From contig NC_067283.1 in assembly GCF_020740795.1 (NCBI RefSeq), positions 1,701,659 to 1,765,658 of the forward strand: a stretch of 64,000 nt of DNA. Direction: 5' to 3'. Within the stretch, counting starts at the first letter, position 1, and the number at the start of each line of letters is the position of its first letter. The notes below the pieces were generated by a model. It was not told where the DNA came from and did not search any database. It saw nothing but the letters and a program-made list of their open reading frames with translations. The translations under genes were made by a program, and so were the position numbers. Shown here in pieces: positions 50,801-59,395 of this stretch. Source of the stretch: Apus apus (Eukaryota > Chordata > Aves > Apodiformes > Apodidae).

Positions 50801-53800
50801 TGAGTGAGCGGCCATGGGGCTGCTCCTTTGTTGTCCTGTTGGGCCCAAACCATGACACATGTCCTTGTGAACAGCTCTTCCCCAGCCTTCTTATAGGACC
50901 CTTTCAGGTACTGGAAGGTCACTATAAGGTCCCCCCAGAGTCTTCTCTTCTTCAGGCTGAACAACCCCAACTCCCTCAGCCTGTCATAGAATCATAGAAT
51001 GGTGAAGGTTGGAAGACACCTTAAAGATGATCAGGTTCCAACCTCCCTGCTATGACCTGGGACACCTCCTACTACATGAGGCTGCACAAGCCTCATCCAA
51101 CCTGGCCTTAAACAACCTCCTTGGGCAACGCATTCCAGCACCTTCCTACCCTGTCCCCAGAAGATATTATCTTCCTCTGTCAGGCAAAGGTTGGTATCAG
51201 TAAACCTTACCAGATTGTAAACTTGATGATGCCATCCACTGGGGATGAAGACTATCTCCCCTGCTTCCTGCACAATTTCAACAGGGGGTTGACTTTGGTT
51301 GTAGCGAGGGTAAACACTCTTGTCCCGAAGGCTGGGGGCAGTCACATCAAAGGGCAAGTTGCCATGGTGGTCCTTCAGGTACTCCTCCTGTCCTGCAGGG
51401 TACAGCAGCCATTTCTTCCTCCCACATATATTGGCTGACCAGCTATAGGAACGGAAGACGTCAGCATGGAATGGGGTCCTAGGGGGCAAATCAAAGGTGT
51501 AAGTAAACTCAGTGCCTGAAAGCTGTGAGGTGAAATAAAGTCTGTGAGAATCTGACATACATCTCCCTGGAAGTGTTCAAGGCCAGGCTGGATGGGGCTT
51601 GGTGCTTCCTGGTCTAGTGGGAAGTGTCCTTGCCCATGCAGGGGGGTTTGAATTAGATGATCTTGAAGATGATTCTCTGGTTCTATGAAAGCAACCTTTA
51701 CTATGCAAACCTGACCCCAAACTGGCATCCTCTTCATTTAATTTTGACCACTTTAAGTATTTAAAGGCCACTATACTTACACAACATTGCAGCATTTTAT
51801 ATTCTCTCTGCTTCTCTATCAGTTGGTTTTGAAATTGTCCCACAAATACCTCAATGGCAGGAGATTCTGTGATTTGAAGTGAAGAGAATATTTTAGATGT
51901 AATTTCATCACAAATGCTGGTCTCAGTTTTTCATCTGCAAAGTATTTGACCAACTCATCATTGCCCCTCTGAGGCTTCTGTTGACTCTGCAAAGCACAAG
52001 TGGCTGATGATCCCCAGGGAATTTCTGCTCTAAAACATGATTTAAGCTAGCTGATTTTGCACCTTTTAACTGCACTATTCAGGGCTTTCTGAAGTGCAAA
52101 TGCACTTTCAGCTGACTGGTAAGGACAGCTCACATCCAGAACCAAATGAGCTGCTTGAGAAAAAAGACTGGCTGGGTTCAGGTACAACACTGAGCCGTGC
52201 AGCCGCTCACTGCCCCTGTGGTGTGAACACAGAGCTCCAGCCTGGTTTGGGCTGGAAGGGACCTTAAAGATCATCTTGTTCCAACCCTCCTGACATGGCC
52301 TCCTGCCACACCAGGTTGTTCCAAGCCCCATCAAACCTGGCCTTCAACACCTCCAGGGATGGAGCAGCCACAGCTTCCCTGGGCAACCTGGGCCAGGGTC
52401 TCACCACCTTCATAGCCAAGAACTTCTTTCTAACATCTAACCTAAATCTTCCCTCTTCCAGTTTAAAACCATTACCCTTCATCCCATCCCTCCCTGCCCT
52501 TGTCCAAAGTCCCTCCCCAGCTTTCCTGGAGCCCCTTCAGGCACTGGAAAGTGCTCTAAGTTCTCCTTTGAACCTCCTCGTACCCAGGCTGAACAACCCC
52601 AACTCTCTCAGCTTGTCTCCAGAGCAAAGCTGCTCCAGACTTCTGCCCACCTCCATGACCTCCTCTGGACTCACTCCAACAGCTCTGTGTCCTTCTTTTG
52701 TTGGGGACCCCAAAACTTGACCCAGCCCTGGAGGAGGGTCTCACCAGAGTAGAGGGGAAGAATCCCCTCCTTTGACCTACTGCCCATGCTTCTTTCAGTG
52801 GAGCCCAGACATGCCTGATTTCTGGGCTCCAGCACACAGAACCAGCTCATCACAGTACCAGATCCTCATCACCCAACACCCACAAGTCCCTTCCCTCAGT
52901 GCTGCTTTCCATCCCTCCTCCACCCATCTTCTATTTGTGCTTGGAATTGCCCGGACCCATGTGCAGGATCTCGCACTTGGCCCTGCTGAACTTCACGTGG
53001 TTTGCACAGGTCCATCTCTCAAGCTTGTCAAGATCCCTCAGGATGATGCTATCCTGAAGCACAATGTGATAATCCTCAAATCTTCACAATGAGAGTGTAG
53101 GAGTGACAGAAACCATGTGCCTTACCATGACCCTTTAGGCCCCATGTAGACAAAGCGGTAATCGTCCACAGCTACAGCATCCCAGTACTCGTTCAGCCAG
53201 TCCGAGGAGAAATACACAGGGGTTGTATAAACATCTTGCTCAGGGAAAGCTCTTAAAAAGAGAATGTGTTGGAAACAGGTCTGAGAAAACATGCAGCATT
53301 GCTCCTTCTACCTCAGTGCAATCAGGTCTCCAGCAGACCATTCCATTTAGCTGTCACCTCTTTTAGATCATCAACAACTCCACGCTACGGAACGTGCAGG
53401 CAACAGTGCTCTTCTGGCTCCCAGAAAAGCTGTGAATTGATTTTTGGGAGAGTCCTTCTAATTCTGGCCAAGTCAGCTCTTAAGAAACACATTCTCTTCA
53501 GATGAGACACCTGCCAGACTGACTGTCCAACTGAATGACAGGCTGGGAAGGTGTGGGTTAGGAGGGAAGCCAGGCTGTGGGAACTGGACGAGTGTGTGAG
53601 CTCCTCCCTCAGGGAACGCTGCCCCTTTCCCATCCTTTCTGCAGCAAGCCACCAGGGTTGGTGGCTTCCCAGGCCACCTGGGCTCCCTGGCTTTCCCAGG
53701 GCCTGGCAAAGCAAACAGGGAGGCAGAGACTGACAAACTTCCTCTACTGTAAGTCACTGGCACACTCAAAAATAAAAGCAAGGCGGCCTTGAGAAAATTG

Positions 53801-55962
53801 GATTAAGAGCAGTTGATGTTTAAGGAAGAAGAAATTTGAGTGAAAAGACATAAAAGCCCTACATGGATATGACAAATGGACTATGCAACCAACTTGCAAG
53901 TAGCAGGCTGGAGGAGAAAAAAGCAGAAAAGGTTGAAGAGAAAATAAAAGAGAATAAAGGACTGCAACTCACACATGTTAAGTGAATGAAACATAATTTG
54001 AAACGTGTCCCCCTTCTTTTTAAGAAGTAAGGTTTGAGGTGTAGCAGTCAAACAAAGGGCAAGTGTTCCAGCCACACAGTTTCCACAAGGACAGTCACTT
54101 AAAACAGATGAAAAGGAATGGGCTCAGGAGTGTCAGCCTCTTCAGAAACAATGACTTGTTTAGGAATCTTGCCTTGTGAATTAAGCCAAGAACTGTGCAG
54201 TTGAAGAGAGATATTCTGGTGGGTATGTGCTAATCACAGAATATCAGGGGTTGGAAGGGACCTCTGAAGATCATACAGTCAAACCTCCCTGCCAGAGCAG
54301 GAACAAAAACTAGAGCAGATGACTCAGAAAGGCATCCAGACAGGTCTTGAAAGTCCCCAGAGAAGGAGACTCCACCACCTCTCTGGGTAGCCTGTCCCAG
54401 GGCTCTGTCACCCTCACAGGAAAGAAGCTCTTCCTCATGTTGAGGTGGAACTTCCTGTGCTTGAGTTTGAATCCATTGCCTCTTGTCCTGTCACAGGGCA
54501 CAAGTGACAAGAGGTTGTAACAAGCAGCTCTGCTGGCATTTCCATGCTCAGGCAGTAGAAGATGAGTAGGGAGGCTCTGTGGCAGCTCTGGGCTGTGCAG
54601 GATATGCAGGGGTTTCCTGAGTGCCCTCTTACCTGCTCAGGTGCCAGTCCTTGAGGTAAAGGCACCCCCGGGATGAACGGTAGCCATTCCTAATGTATTC
54701 CTTCCAGTACTTGATATACTCCTTGAAGGGAAGCTGCTCCTTCGGGTTAGAATTGTACTCCTTGACATCACAGTTGGCAACAGGCACTAGAGCCTCTCCT
54801 GAAATAGAAACTCTTTGAGCTCAAGTGAGGACTGGATAAACGATGCTGAAAGTGAACTCCCTCAACCTTATCTGGGCCCTAAAATGCCGAGTACAACACA
54901 AACACACAAGGCAACAACCCCTAGCTCAGCTCTCCCTCCCAACACCATCATTCTAGGCAAACATGATCCAGTCTGGAAGTTACTTAATGTGCCCTGAATT
55001 TTCCTCTTAAATTACATTAGGAGTGGGATATTGATTCCTAATAAATATCCCCCTATTTTCACCAGAAAACACTGCTATTCACCACAGGGGGCAGTGACAG
55101 GACAAGGGGTGATGATTTTAAACTGAAAGAGGGGTGATTTAGGTTAGGCATAAGGAAGAAATTCTTCACCATGAAGGTGGTGAGACAATGGAATAGGTTG
55201 CACAGGGAAGTTGTGGAATCCCCCTCCCTGGAGATGCTCAAGGCCAGTTTGGATGAGATTTGTGCAGCCTGGTCTGGTGGGAGGTGTCCCTGCTCATAGC
55301 AGGAAGGTTGGAACCTGATGATCTTTAAGGTCCCTTCCAACCCAAACCATCCTATGATTCTGTTTTACAGCTTGAAGAGATATTTCCCTGTCACTACAGA
55401 ACACCTTCCTTTTGCCTGGGGAAATCATCAGGCTGCCCCTCTGGTTAACCTTAAGAGGGACTATAAATGGTTCTGGTTCAATTATACAACACTTTCTATT
55501 TCATTGTGGGAACACATTTGAGATTGGAATCTGCTAAACATGAAGCATGAGTAAGTACAGAGAATGAACACATTAACTTAGAAAAAAAGTGTGGAGAATT
55601 GCTTGGTTTTGTCTAGCAGTCCTGCTCCTAATATTAAAAAAGAGCTGTTTAATTAAGCATACGTGTTTTATAGGTATTAAAAAATGCCATGACTTACCAA
55701 ACTTCTGCAGCAGATAATCAAAGTTAGGCTTTCCTTCCCAAGTAACCCAATTCCTCCTGCTGTCCCAGTCTTCAGTGATTTTAGCTGAGAAAATACAGGG
55801 ATGGTTGGGAATCAAATAATCCCGGAAAAAATCCGAGTAAGTGAATGATTCCACTTTTTCAATGAAGTCAACGTGTCCTCCGGGGAGGCAGAATGCACCC
55901 TGAGATGAGCTGTTGTGGTCACGAAAAAAGGCAGTGGAACAGGCAAATGTTGCCCTGTCCAT
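47838..55962 (-). CDS. JMJD4: JmjC domain protein 4, 2-oxoglutarate/Fe(II)-dependent lysyl hydroxylase
   Basis: Family knowledge: JMJD4 hydroxylates a lysine of the release factor eRF1 and so supports translation termination; it is mainly cytoplasmic. Seen: six coding exons on the minus strand join in frame with GT-AG junctions to 427 aa: 55962-55698, 54798-54633, 53251-53126, 51478-51211, 49076-48930, 48149-47838 (stop TAA at 47,838-47,840). The iron ligands are visible: His190 and Asp192 in WTPFHADVF, spanning the exon 3/4 junction, and distal His283 in ISINHNW (exon 5). The CGRKKWLL and [12 protein letters not shown] blocks of the JmjC fold are intact. The ATG at 55,962 (MDRATF) matches where the human 417-aa form begins. 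An upstream in-frame ATG may give a longer form (separate entry). A retroviral LTR and many CR1 copies sit in the introns. Confidence 0.96.
48750..48785. repeat. AT-rich low-complexity tract
   Basis: Repeated TTTAAT/AATAAT pieces in the last JMJD4 intron. Simple sequence only. Confidence 0.55.
49758..50030 (-). repeat. CR1 LINE, 3' part of a copy split by an LTR
   Basis: It begins TTCATAGAATGTCTTGGG and runs back to CCCCTTGTCCTATTGTTACATG, where the LTR is inserted. The same element resumes at 50,858. It lies in the JMJD4 intron between coding exons 4 and 5. Confidence 0.92.
50031..50857 (+). mobile_element. Solo LTR of an avian ERVL-like endogenous retrovirus
   Basis: Seen: an 827-base non-CR1 block interrupts a collinear CR1. 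It starts TGTTCTGGTTTGG and ends CCAAACCATGACA, so the termini are TG...CA and form an imperfect inverted repeat. The flanks are CATGA and CATGT, nearly identical 5-base direct copies; reading the boundary one base differently gives a perfect ACATG duplication. From memory, the CCCCAAGTTAGGTCTGTCTT and TTAATTGGTGAAGA region resembles avian ERVL-type LTRs. No internal gag, pol or env sequence and no second LTR are present, so this is a solo LTR. Its orientation is tentatively plus. Frames of 120-152 residues inside it are not genes. Confidence 0.8.
50858..50983 (-). repeat. CR1 LINE, 5' part of the copy split by the LTR
   Basis: It continues the CR1 interrupted at 50,030: TGTCCTTGTGAACAGCTC, then CCCTTTCAGGTACTGGAAGG and the reversed LEKRRL coding block. 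It ends where another CR1 3' terminus begins. Confidence 0.9.
50984..51152 (-). repeat. CR1 LINE, 3' end fragment next to JMJD4 exon 4
   Basis: TCATAGAATCATAGAATGGTG starts a new reversed CR1 3' end immediately after the 5'-truncated end of the previous one. It stops about 60 bases from the donor of JMJD4 coding exon 4. Confidence 0.92.
51558..51688 (+). repeat. CR1 LINE, 3' end fragment upstream of JMJD4 exon 4
   Basis: CATCTCCCTGGAAGTGTTC opens the last ~130 bases of CR1 in plus orientation, ending GGTTCTATGA. It lies about 80 bases upstream (in gene sense) of the exon 4 acceptor. Confidence 0.88.
52240..53055 (-). repeat. CR1 LINE, 0.8-kb copy, reverse orientation
   Basis: It starts at CCTGGTTTGGGCTGGAAGGG without a clear terminal octamer, then runs through the ORF2 C-terminal block into the CACTTGGCCCTGCTGAACTTC region further 5'. 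It lies in the JMJD4 intron between coding exons 3 and 4, and ends about 70 bases from the exon 3 donor. Confidence 0.92.
53252..54231 (-). other. JMJD4: JMJD4 intron part without recognised elements
   Basis: This is the 3' part of the intron between coding exons 2 and 3. I see no CR1 or RNA gene in it; the antisense and sense frames here (up to 109 residues) have no support. Confidence 0.45.
54232..54508 (-). repeat. CR1 LINE, 5'-truncated copy, reverse orientation
   Basis: TAATCACAGAATATCAGGGG and TTGGAAGGGACCTCTGAAG open it, and the minus-strand remnant [21 protein letters not shown] is readable. It ends about 125 bases from the donor of JMJD4 coding exon 2. Confidence 0.92.
55072..55362 (+). 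repeat. CR1 LINE, 5'-truncated copy
   Basis: It carries a GACAGGACAAGGGGTGATG block and GGTTAGGCATAAGGAAGAA, and ends CCATCCTATGATTCTG. It lies in the first JMJD4 coding intron. Confidence 0.92.
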
Positions 55963-56085
55963 GCAGGCTGGATACCCTTCCTGGCTTAGCCAAGACAGCG
56001 TCCAACAGATGCGATCCTGCTCTGCTAAGGCAAAAACAAACAGCTTTAAAACATCACTTGAGTCCTTCAATCCATGAAAACTCAC

Positions 56086-56304
56086 AGGAGAGTATAAACA
56101 GCCAGAAATAAATCAGGAAGCCATGCAGGAGCATCCCATCACATGGGGTTAATAAGATCTTCCATCGTTGGTCAAGTTTAAGGCTGGTGGGGTATCTGAC
56201 ACCAAAGTCAACCTGCAGATGGTGAGGACGTTGCTCTTCCCTTGTCACCTTCTTGCCAGGGCGACCAGGCTCTTTGGGGATGACCAACAAAGGCTGGCTC
56301 TTTC
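56086..56304 (-). other. JMJD4: Candidate upstream exon of JMJD4, 5' UTR or alternative N-terminus
   Basis: On the minus strand this 219-base block is bounded by an acceptor (CTGTTTCAG) and a donor (CCT then GTGAGT). It is open in one frame throughout. Joined to an acceptor at 56,024 (GCCTTAG), the frame runs without a stop into the JMJD4 coding exon. An in-frame ATG at 56,134 would add 37 residues, starting with the hydrophobic stretch MLLHGFLIYFWLFILS. The alternative acceptor at 56,021 creates a stop at the junction. I recall that human JMJD4 also has a longer N-terminal form, which makes this plausible but not proven. It may simply be 5' UTR. Confidence 0.5.
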
Positions 56305-56523
56305 CTGAAACAGTAGAAACATTAATTTCAGTGGGATAACCCTCCTAAAAGCACGAATCGGAGGCGTGGAGGGGAGGAAACCTCCAGCCTGTTTGGGACC
56401 CCGGGGAAAGTGCTGCAGCCTGGCACGCCTGGGGCTCACCACTTTGTCAGGAGAAGACATAAGCTCTGGCGCCCTCCACGCTCCCTAGGCCTTTCTCTAT
56501 AGGACAGGCAGCAATTATAGGTT

Positions 56524-56553
56524 AAAAAAAAAAAAATATATATATATATATAT
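56524..56553. repeat. Poly-A tract plus (TA)n microsatellite
   Basis: Thirteen A residues are followed by about nine TA units, between the JMJD4 promoter and its candidate upstream exon. Likely polymorphic in length. Confidence 0.85.
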
Positions 56554-56957
56554 GATAACAAATGAAGTTTAAAAACAGTGAATAAAAGGGAGGTGGCTGG
56601 GACGGTGGGTTGGGGACTGAGCCTAGAGCAAGAAGGAGGGGACCCAAGGGCAAAGGAGGCCACATCCCCTGCGGGGCCGGGCTTCAGGAAAAGGGAGACA
56701 CGGGGGGTGAGGAGCAGGGCAGGCTGCTCAGGGTGGGGAAGAGGCCGCCATGAGGCGGTTCCCCCGCTGCCACAGCTCCAGGCAGGGACCCGGACCCCAC
56801 AGAGCGTCGCACACGCCGCCCCCGCGTCGGGCGCCGGGTCCGCCCGCTCGGCCCTTCCGCCGCACCCAAGAGGAGAGCGGGGGCCCGGTACTCACCCCCG
56901 CCTCGCCACGGGCCGGGACCCCGGGACGAGCGGCGACGGAAGCGGCGACGGAACGGG

Positions 56958-57008
56958 CCGCTCCCGGAACCTGGCCGCCCCCGGAACCTGGCCGCTCCCG
57001 GAACCTGG
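56958..57008. repeat. Three tandem copies of a 17-bp unit in the promoter
   Basis: The unit CCGCTCCCGGAACCTGG occurs three times head to tail; the middle copy differs at one base (CCGCCCCCGGAACCTGG). A fourth, partial copy follows. A separate 12-bp duplication (GCGGCGACGGAA twice) lies just before it. Confidence 0.9.
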
Positions 57009-57070
57009 TCGCTAGGCGGGGGGAGCCCGGGAGGAAGGCGAGCGGGGGAGCGCAGCGGCGCGGGGCGCAG

Positions 57071-57075
57071 CCAAT
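57071..57075. promoter_or_regulatory. CCAAT box
   Basis: CCAAT in the context GCAGCCAATGGCGG, in the GC-rich region between the two divergent genes. NF-Y sites of this type are common in bidirectional promoters. Assignment is by motif and position only. Confidence 0.55.
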
Positions 57076-57334
57076 GGCGGCGGGCGGCGGGCGCAGGCGC
57101 GGGGCGGGGGGCGGCGGCGGGTCCTGCGGCGTGAGGGAGGTGGGTGAGGGGCCTGGAGCGGGGCCGGGGGGGGAGGCAGGGGCTGGGGGGGACACGGGCT
57201 GGCTCTAGCCGAGGGTGGAGGGGAAGGTGGGGGTGGGTAGGATCCGTGTAGGGGTGTGGGAACGGTGGGTGGGCCTAAGGATGGGAGGAGGGGGAGGGGG
57301 GAGAGGCTGGGGGTTGGGCCTAGGGAATGGGGCT

Positions 57335-57350
57335 GGGGGGGGGGGGGGGG
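57335..57350 (+). repeat. Run of 16 G residues in a G-rich tract
   Basis: An uninterrupted G run within a strongly G-rich stretch (about 57,190-57,350) directly after the promoter. It is likely transcribed as first-intron sequence of the rightward gene and may form G-quadruplexes. Confidence 0.85.
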
Positions 57351-57468
57351 TCTGGCTTGAAGTGGGAATGGGGGTTTGGGTATCCGAGTTGCACGCCAGG
57401 GGAAGGGTAGACGTGAAGGGGGAAGGCAGGTCTGGCCCCGGGGTCAGGCGTGGGGGTTTGAGTAAAAG

Positions 57469-57740
57469 AAATTATTTCAGTTAGAAGGGACCTACAGGGA
57501 TCATCTAGTCCGGCTGCTGGGCCAATTCAGGGCTGGCCAAGTTAAAGCATCTTATTAAGGTCATTGTTGAGATGTCTTCTGAACCCTGAAAAGCTTGAGG
57601 TATTGACCACCCCTCTAGGAAGCTTGTTCCAGTGTTTGACCACCCTCTTGGTAAAGAAATGCTTCCTGATGTCCAGTCTAAACATCCCCTGGTGAAGCTT
57701 TGAGCCGTTGCCACACATCCTAGCACTGGGTGCCAGGTAG
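57469..57740 (-). repeat. CR1 LINE, diverged 3' end, reverse orientation
   Basis: ATTATTTCAGTTAGAAGGG is followed by CTACAGGGATCATCTAGTCC and the CTTGTTCCAGTGTTTGACCAC block. It differs from the other copies, and its terminal octamers are missing or decayed, which suggests an older subfamily. Confidence 0.8.
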
Positions 57741-58885
57741 AAGAGGTCAGAGAGCTCTAGAGATCAGTTTGCCCTAGAGCTGTGGCAGAGAGAGTGGTGA
57801 GCACTGTGGTGGAGCCTGCCCTGGCACAGAAGAGGATCTTGGGTGACCGACCTATGACTTTCCATAGTAGGACTAGGAAAAGAATGAGGTGTTTTCTGGT
57901 ATTGGGAAAAACAAAGACTGGGGGAAAAATCCGGTGTAGCAGGTGACTGTGTTGTGTTTTGAGTGAGGAGAAGGCAAACTGTCTTTGTACTGGGGAAAAG
58001 GAAGAGAAAGGGATGGAAATGTTTTTTTAGGAAGAGAGAGTTCTAGCTTGGGGTAAAGAAACAGGGAGTCTTGGGGCTGGCTTTAGGGGAGGAGAAGGGA
58101 GTGAGCTGTGGAAGGAAAGAAGGGGGATAGAGTAGGGTTCACCCCAGAGGTGCGGCAGGGCACCCTGGGAGGGTAGGGGAGCAAGATTTGAGAAGTGTAG
58201 ATGTGTCTGCTTTGGGTTGGAGAGGCTGAGACAGGGCCAAGATAGAAATGAAATCTGAGGAGGTTTAACCTGGATGCTCTAAAGGCTGGTGTGGGTTAAA
58301 GGATGGGAACTGAGGCAGCTTCATATTTACTTGTGCTTGGGAGAGGTTGGTGGCCTTTGGTCTTCTATAAAGTTGCTTTGTATCAGAAGTGGAGTGGAAT
58401 AAAAATGTTTTTTCAGTAGTATGATGAAAATGTTTGATGTGGAGAAGCCCCTTGGTCTGGAGCTGTTCTTTAGTGGGGATCTGTTGCCTTTTGAGAGAAG
58501 GGGAGATGAATCTCTTCTGAGTGCCACAGCAGAGAGGTCCTGTGTGTTTCTGCCTGCTGCACCTCTAGGAGGGTCACCCCTGGGTGCTGTGTGTCTTGTG
58601 GCATAATTTGGAGCATCGTAGATTTAGAAACCTGAGGGAACTGCATCTTAGGCCTTTAGTTAAAAAAGAGGGGAGAGTTGCTTGGTAGACCTTATAAACA
58701 TTTTTATTATGAGGGTTGTAGGGTTTACAGGAGCCTTAAATTCATCACTGGCCAGATGGTAGCTTTGGGAATAAACCAAATAGAATGGAGGAGGAGAAAA
58801 AATAAACACCAACACATTTAGAAACCTTGTGTAGGAATGTTGTGTAGGTAAATACCAAGGGCAAGTGAGGAGAATCTCTGAGTTT
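57741..58885 (+). other. Likely first-intron sequence, nothing recognised
   Basis: G-rich sequence grades into ordinary composition. I see no exon or repeat that I can support between the CR1 at 57,469 and the next at 58,886. Confidence 0.4.
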
Positions 58886-59395
58886 TCATGGAATCATAGA
58901 GTGGTTTGGGCTGGAAGACACCTTAAAAACCATCTAGATCCAATCCCCCTGCATGGGCAGGGACACCTCCCACCAAACCAGGTGGCTTCAAGCTCCATCC
59001 AGCCTGGCCTTGAACATTTCCAGGGATGGGGCAGCCACAGCTTCCCTGGGCAACCTGGGCCAGGGTCTCACCACCCTCACACTAAAGAATTTCTTCCTAA
59101 TGTCTCACCTAAATCTCTTTTCCAGTTTTAAGCCATTACCCCTTGTCCTGTCCCTCCCTGCCCTTGTCCAAAGTCCCTCCCCAGCTTTTCTGGAGCTCCT
59201 TCAGGCACTGGAAGGTACTCTAAGGTCTCCCTGGAGCCTTCTCTTCTCCAGGCTGAACACCCCAACTCTCCCAGCCTGGTTTCATAACAGAGCTGCTCCA
59301 GCCCTCAGATTGTCTCTGTGGCCTCCTCTGGACTCGCTTGAGGAGCACCGTGTCCTTCTTATGTTGGGGGCTCCAGACTTTGGAGGCTCTGAGCT
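58886..59395 (-). repeat. CR1 LINE, 0.5-kb copy, reverse orientation
   Basis: It opens TCATGGAATCATAGAGTGG, has the TCCCTGCCCTTGTCCAAAGTC block, and ends near TTCTTATGTTGGGGGCTCC. It lies in the presumed first intron of the rightward gene. Confidence 0.93.

Larger units (their letters stand above)
56720..57190. promoter_or_regulatory. CpG-island bidirectional promoter between JMJD4 and the rightward gene
   Basis: This is the most GC- and CpG-rich stretch of the window, at the start of JMJD4 (minus) and before an ATG exon on the plus strand. A CCAAT box lies at 57,071-57,075 and no TATA box is seen. A possible JMJD4 first-exon donor (GCGGGG then GTGAGTACC) ends that exon at 56,896. For the plus strand, weak donor candidates lie at 57,131-57,140. 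The open frames through this region are by-products of GC richness. Confidence 0.7.

Noticed and set aside
56245..56464. Short protein starting MSSPDKV on the minus strand
   Set aside because: A donor follows the seventh codon, but joining to the exon at 56,304 gives a frame that stops quickly, and reading straight through is plain promoter-proximal sequence.
56578..57208. Frames of 145, 152 and 155 residues over the CpG island
   Set aside because: GC-rich sequence lacks stops in several frames on both strands at once; composition is Gly/Pro/Arg/Ala only. No homology recognised.
57074..57208. ATG following the CCAAT box as a start codon for the rightward gene
   Set aside because: The frame is a low-complexity Gly/Arg run and there is a better-supported ATG exon at 61,447.
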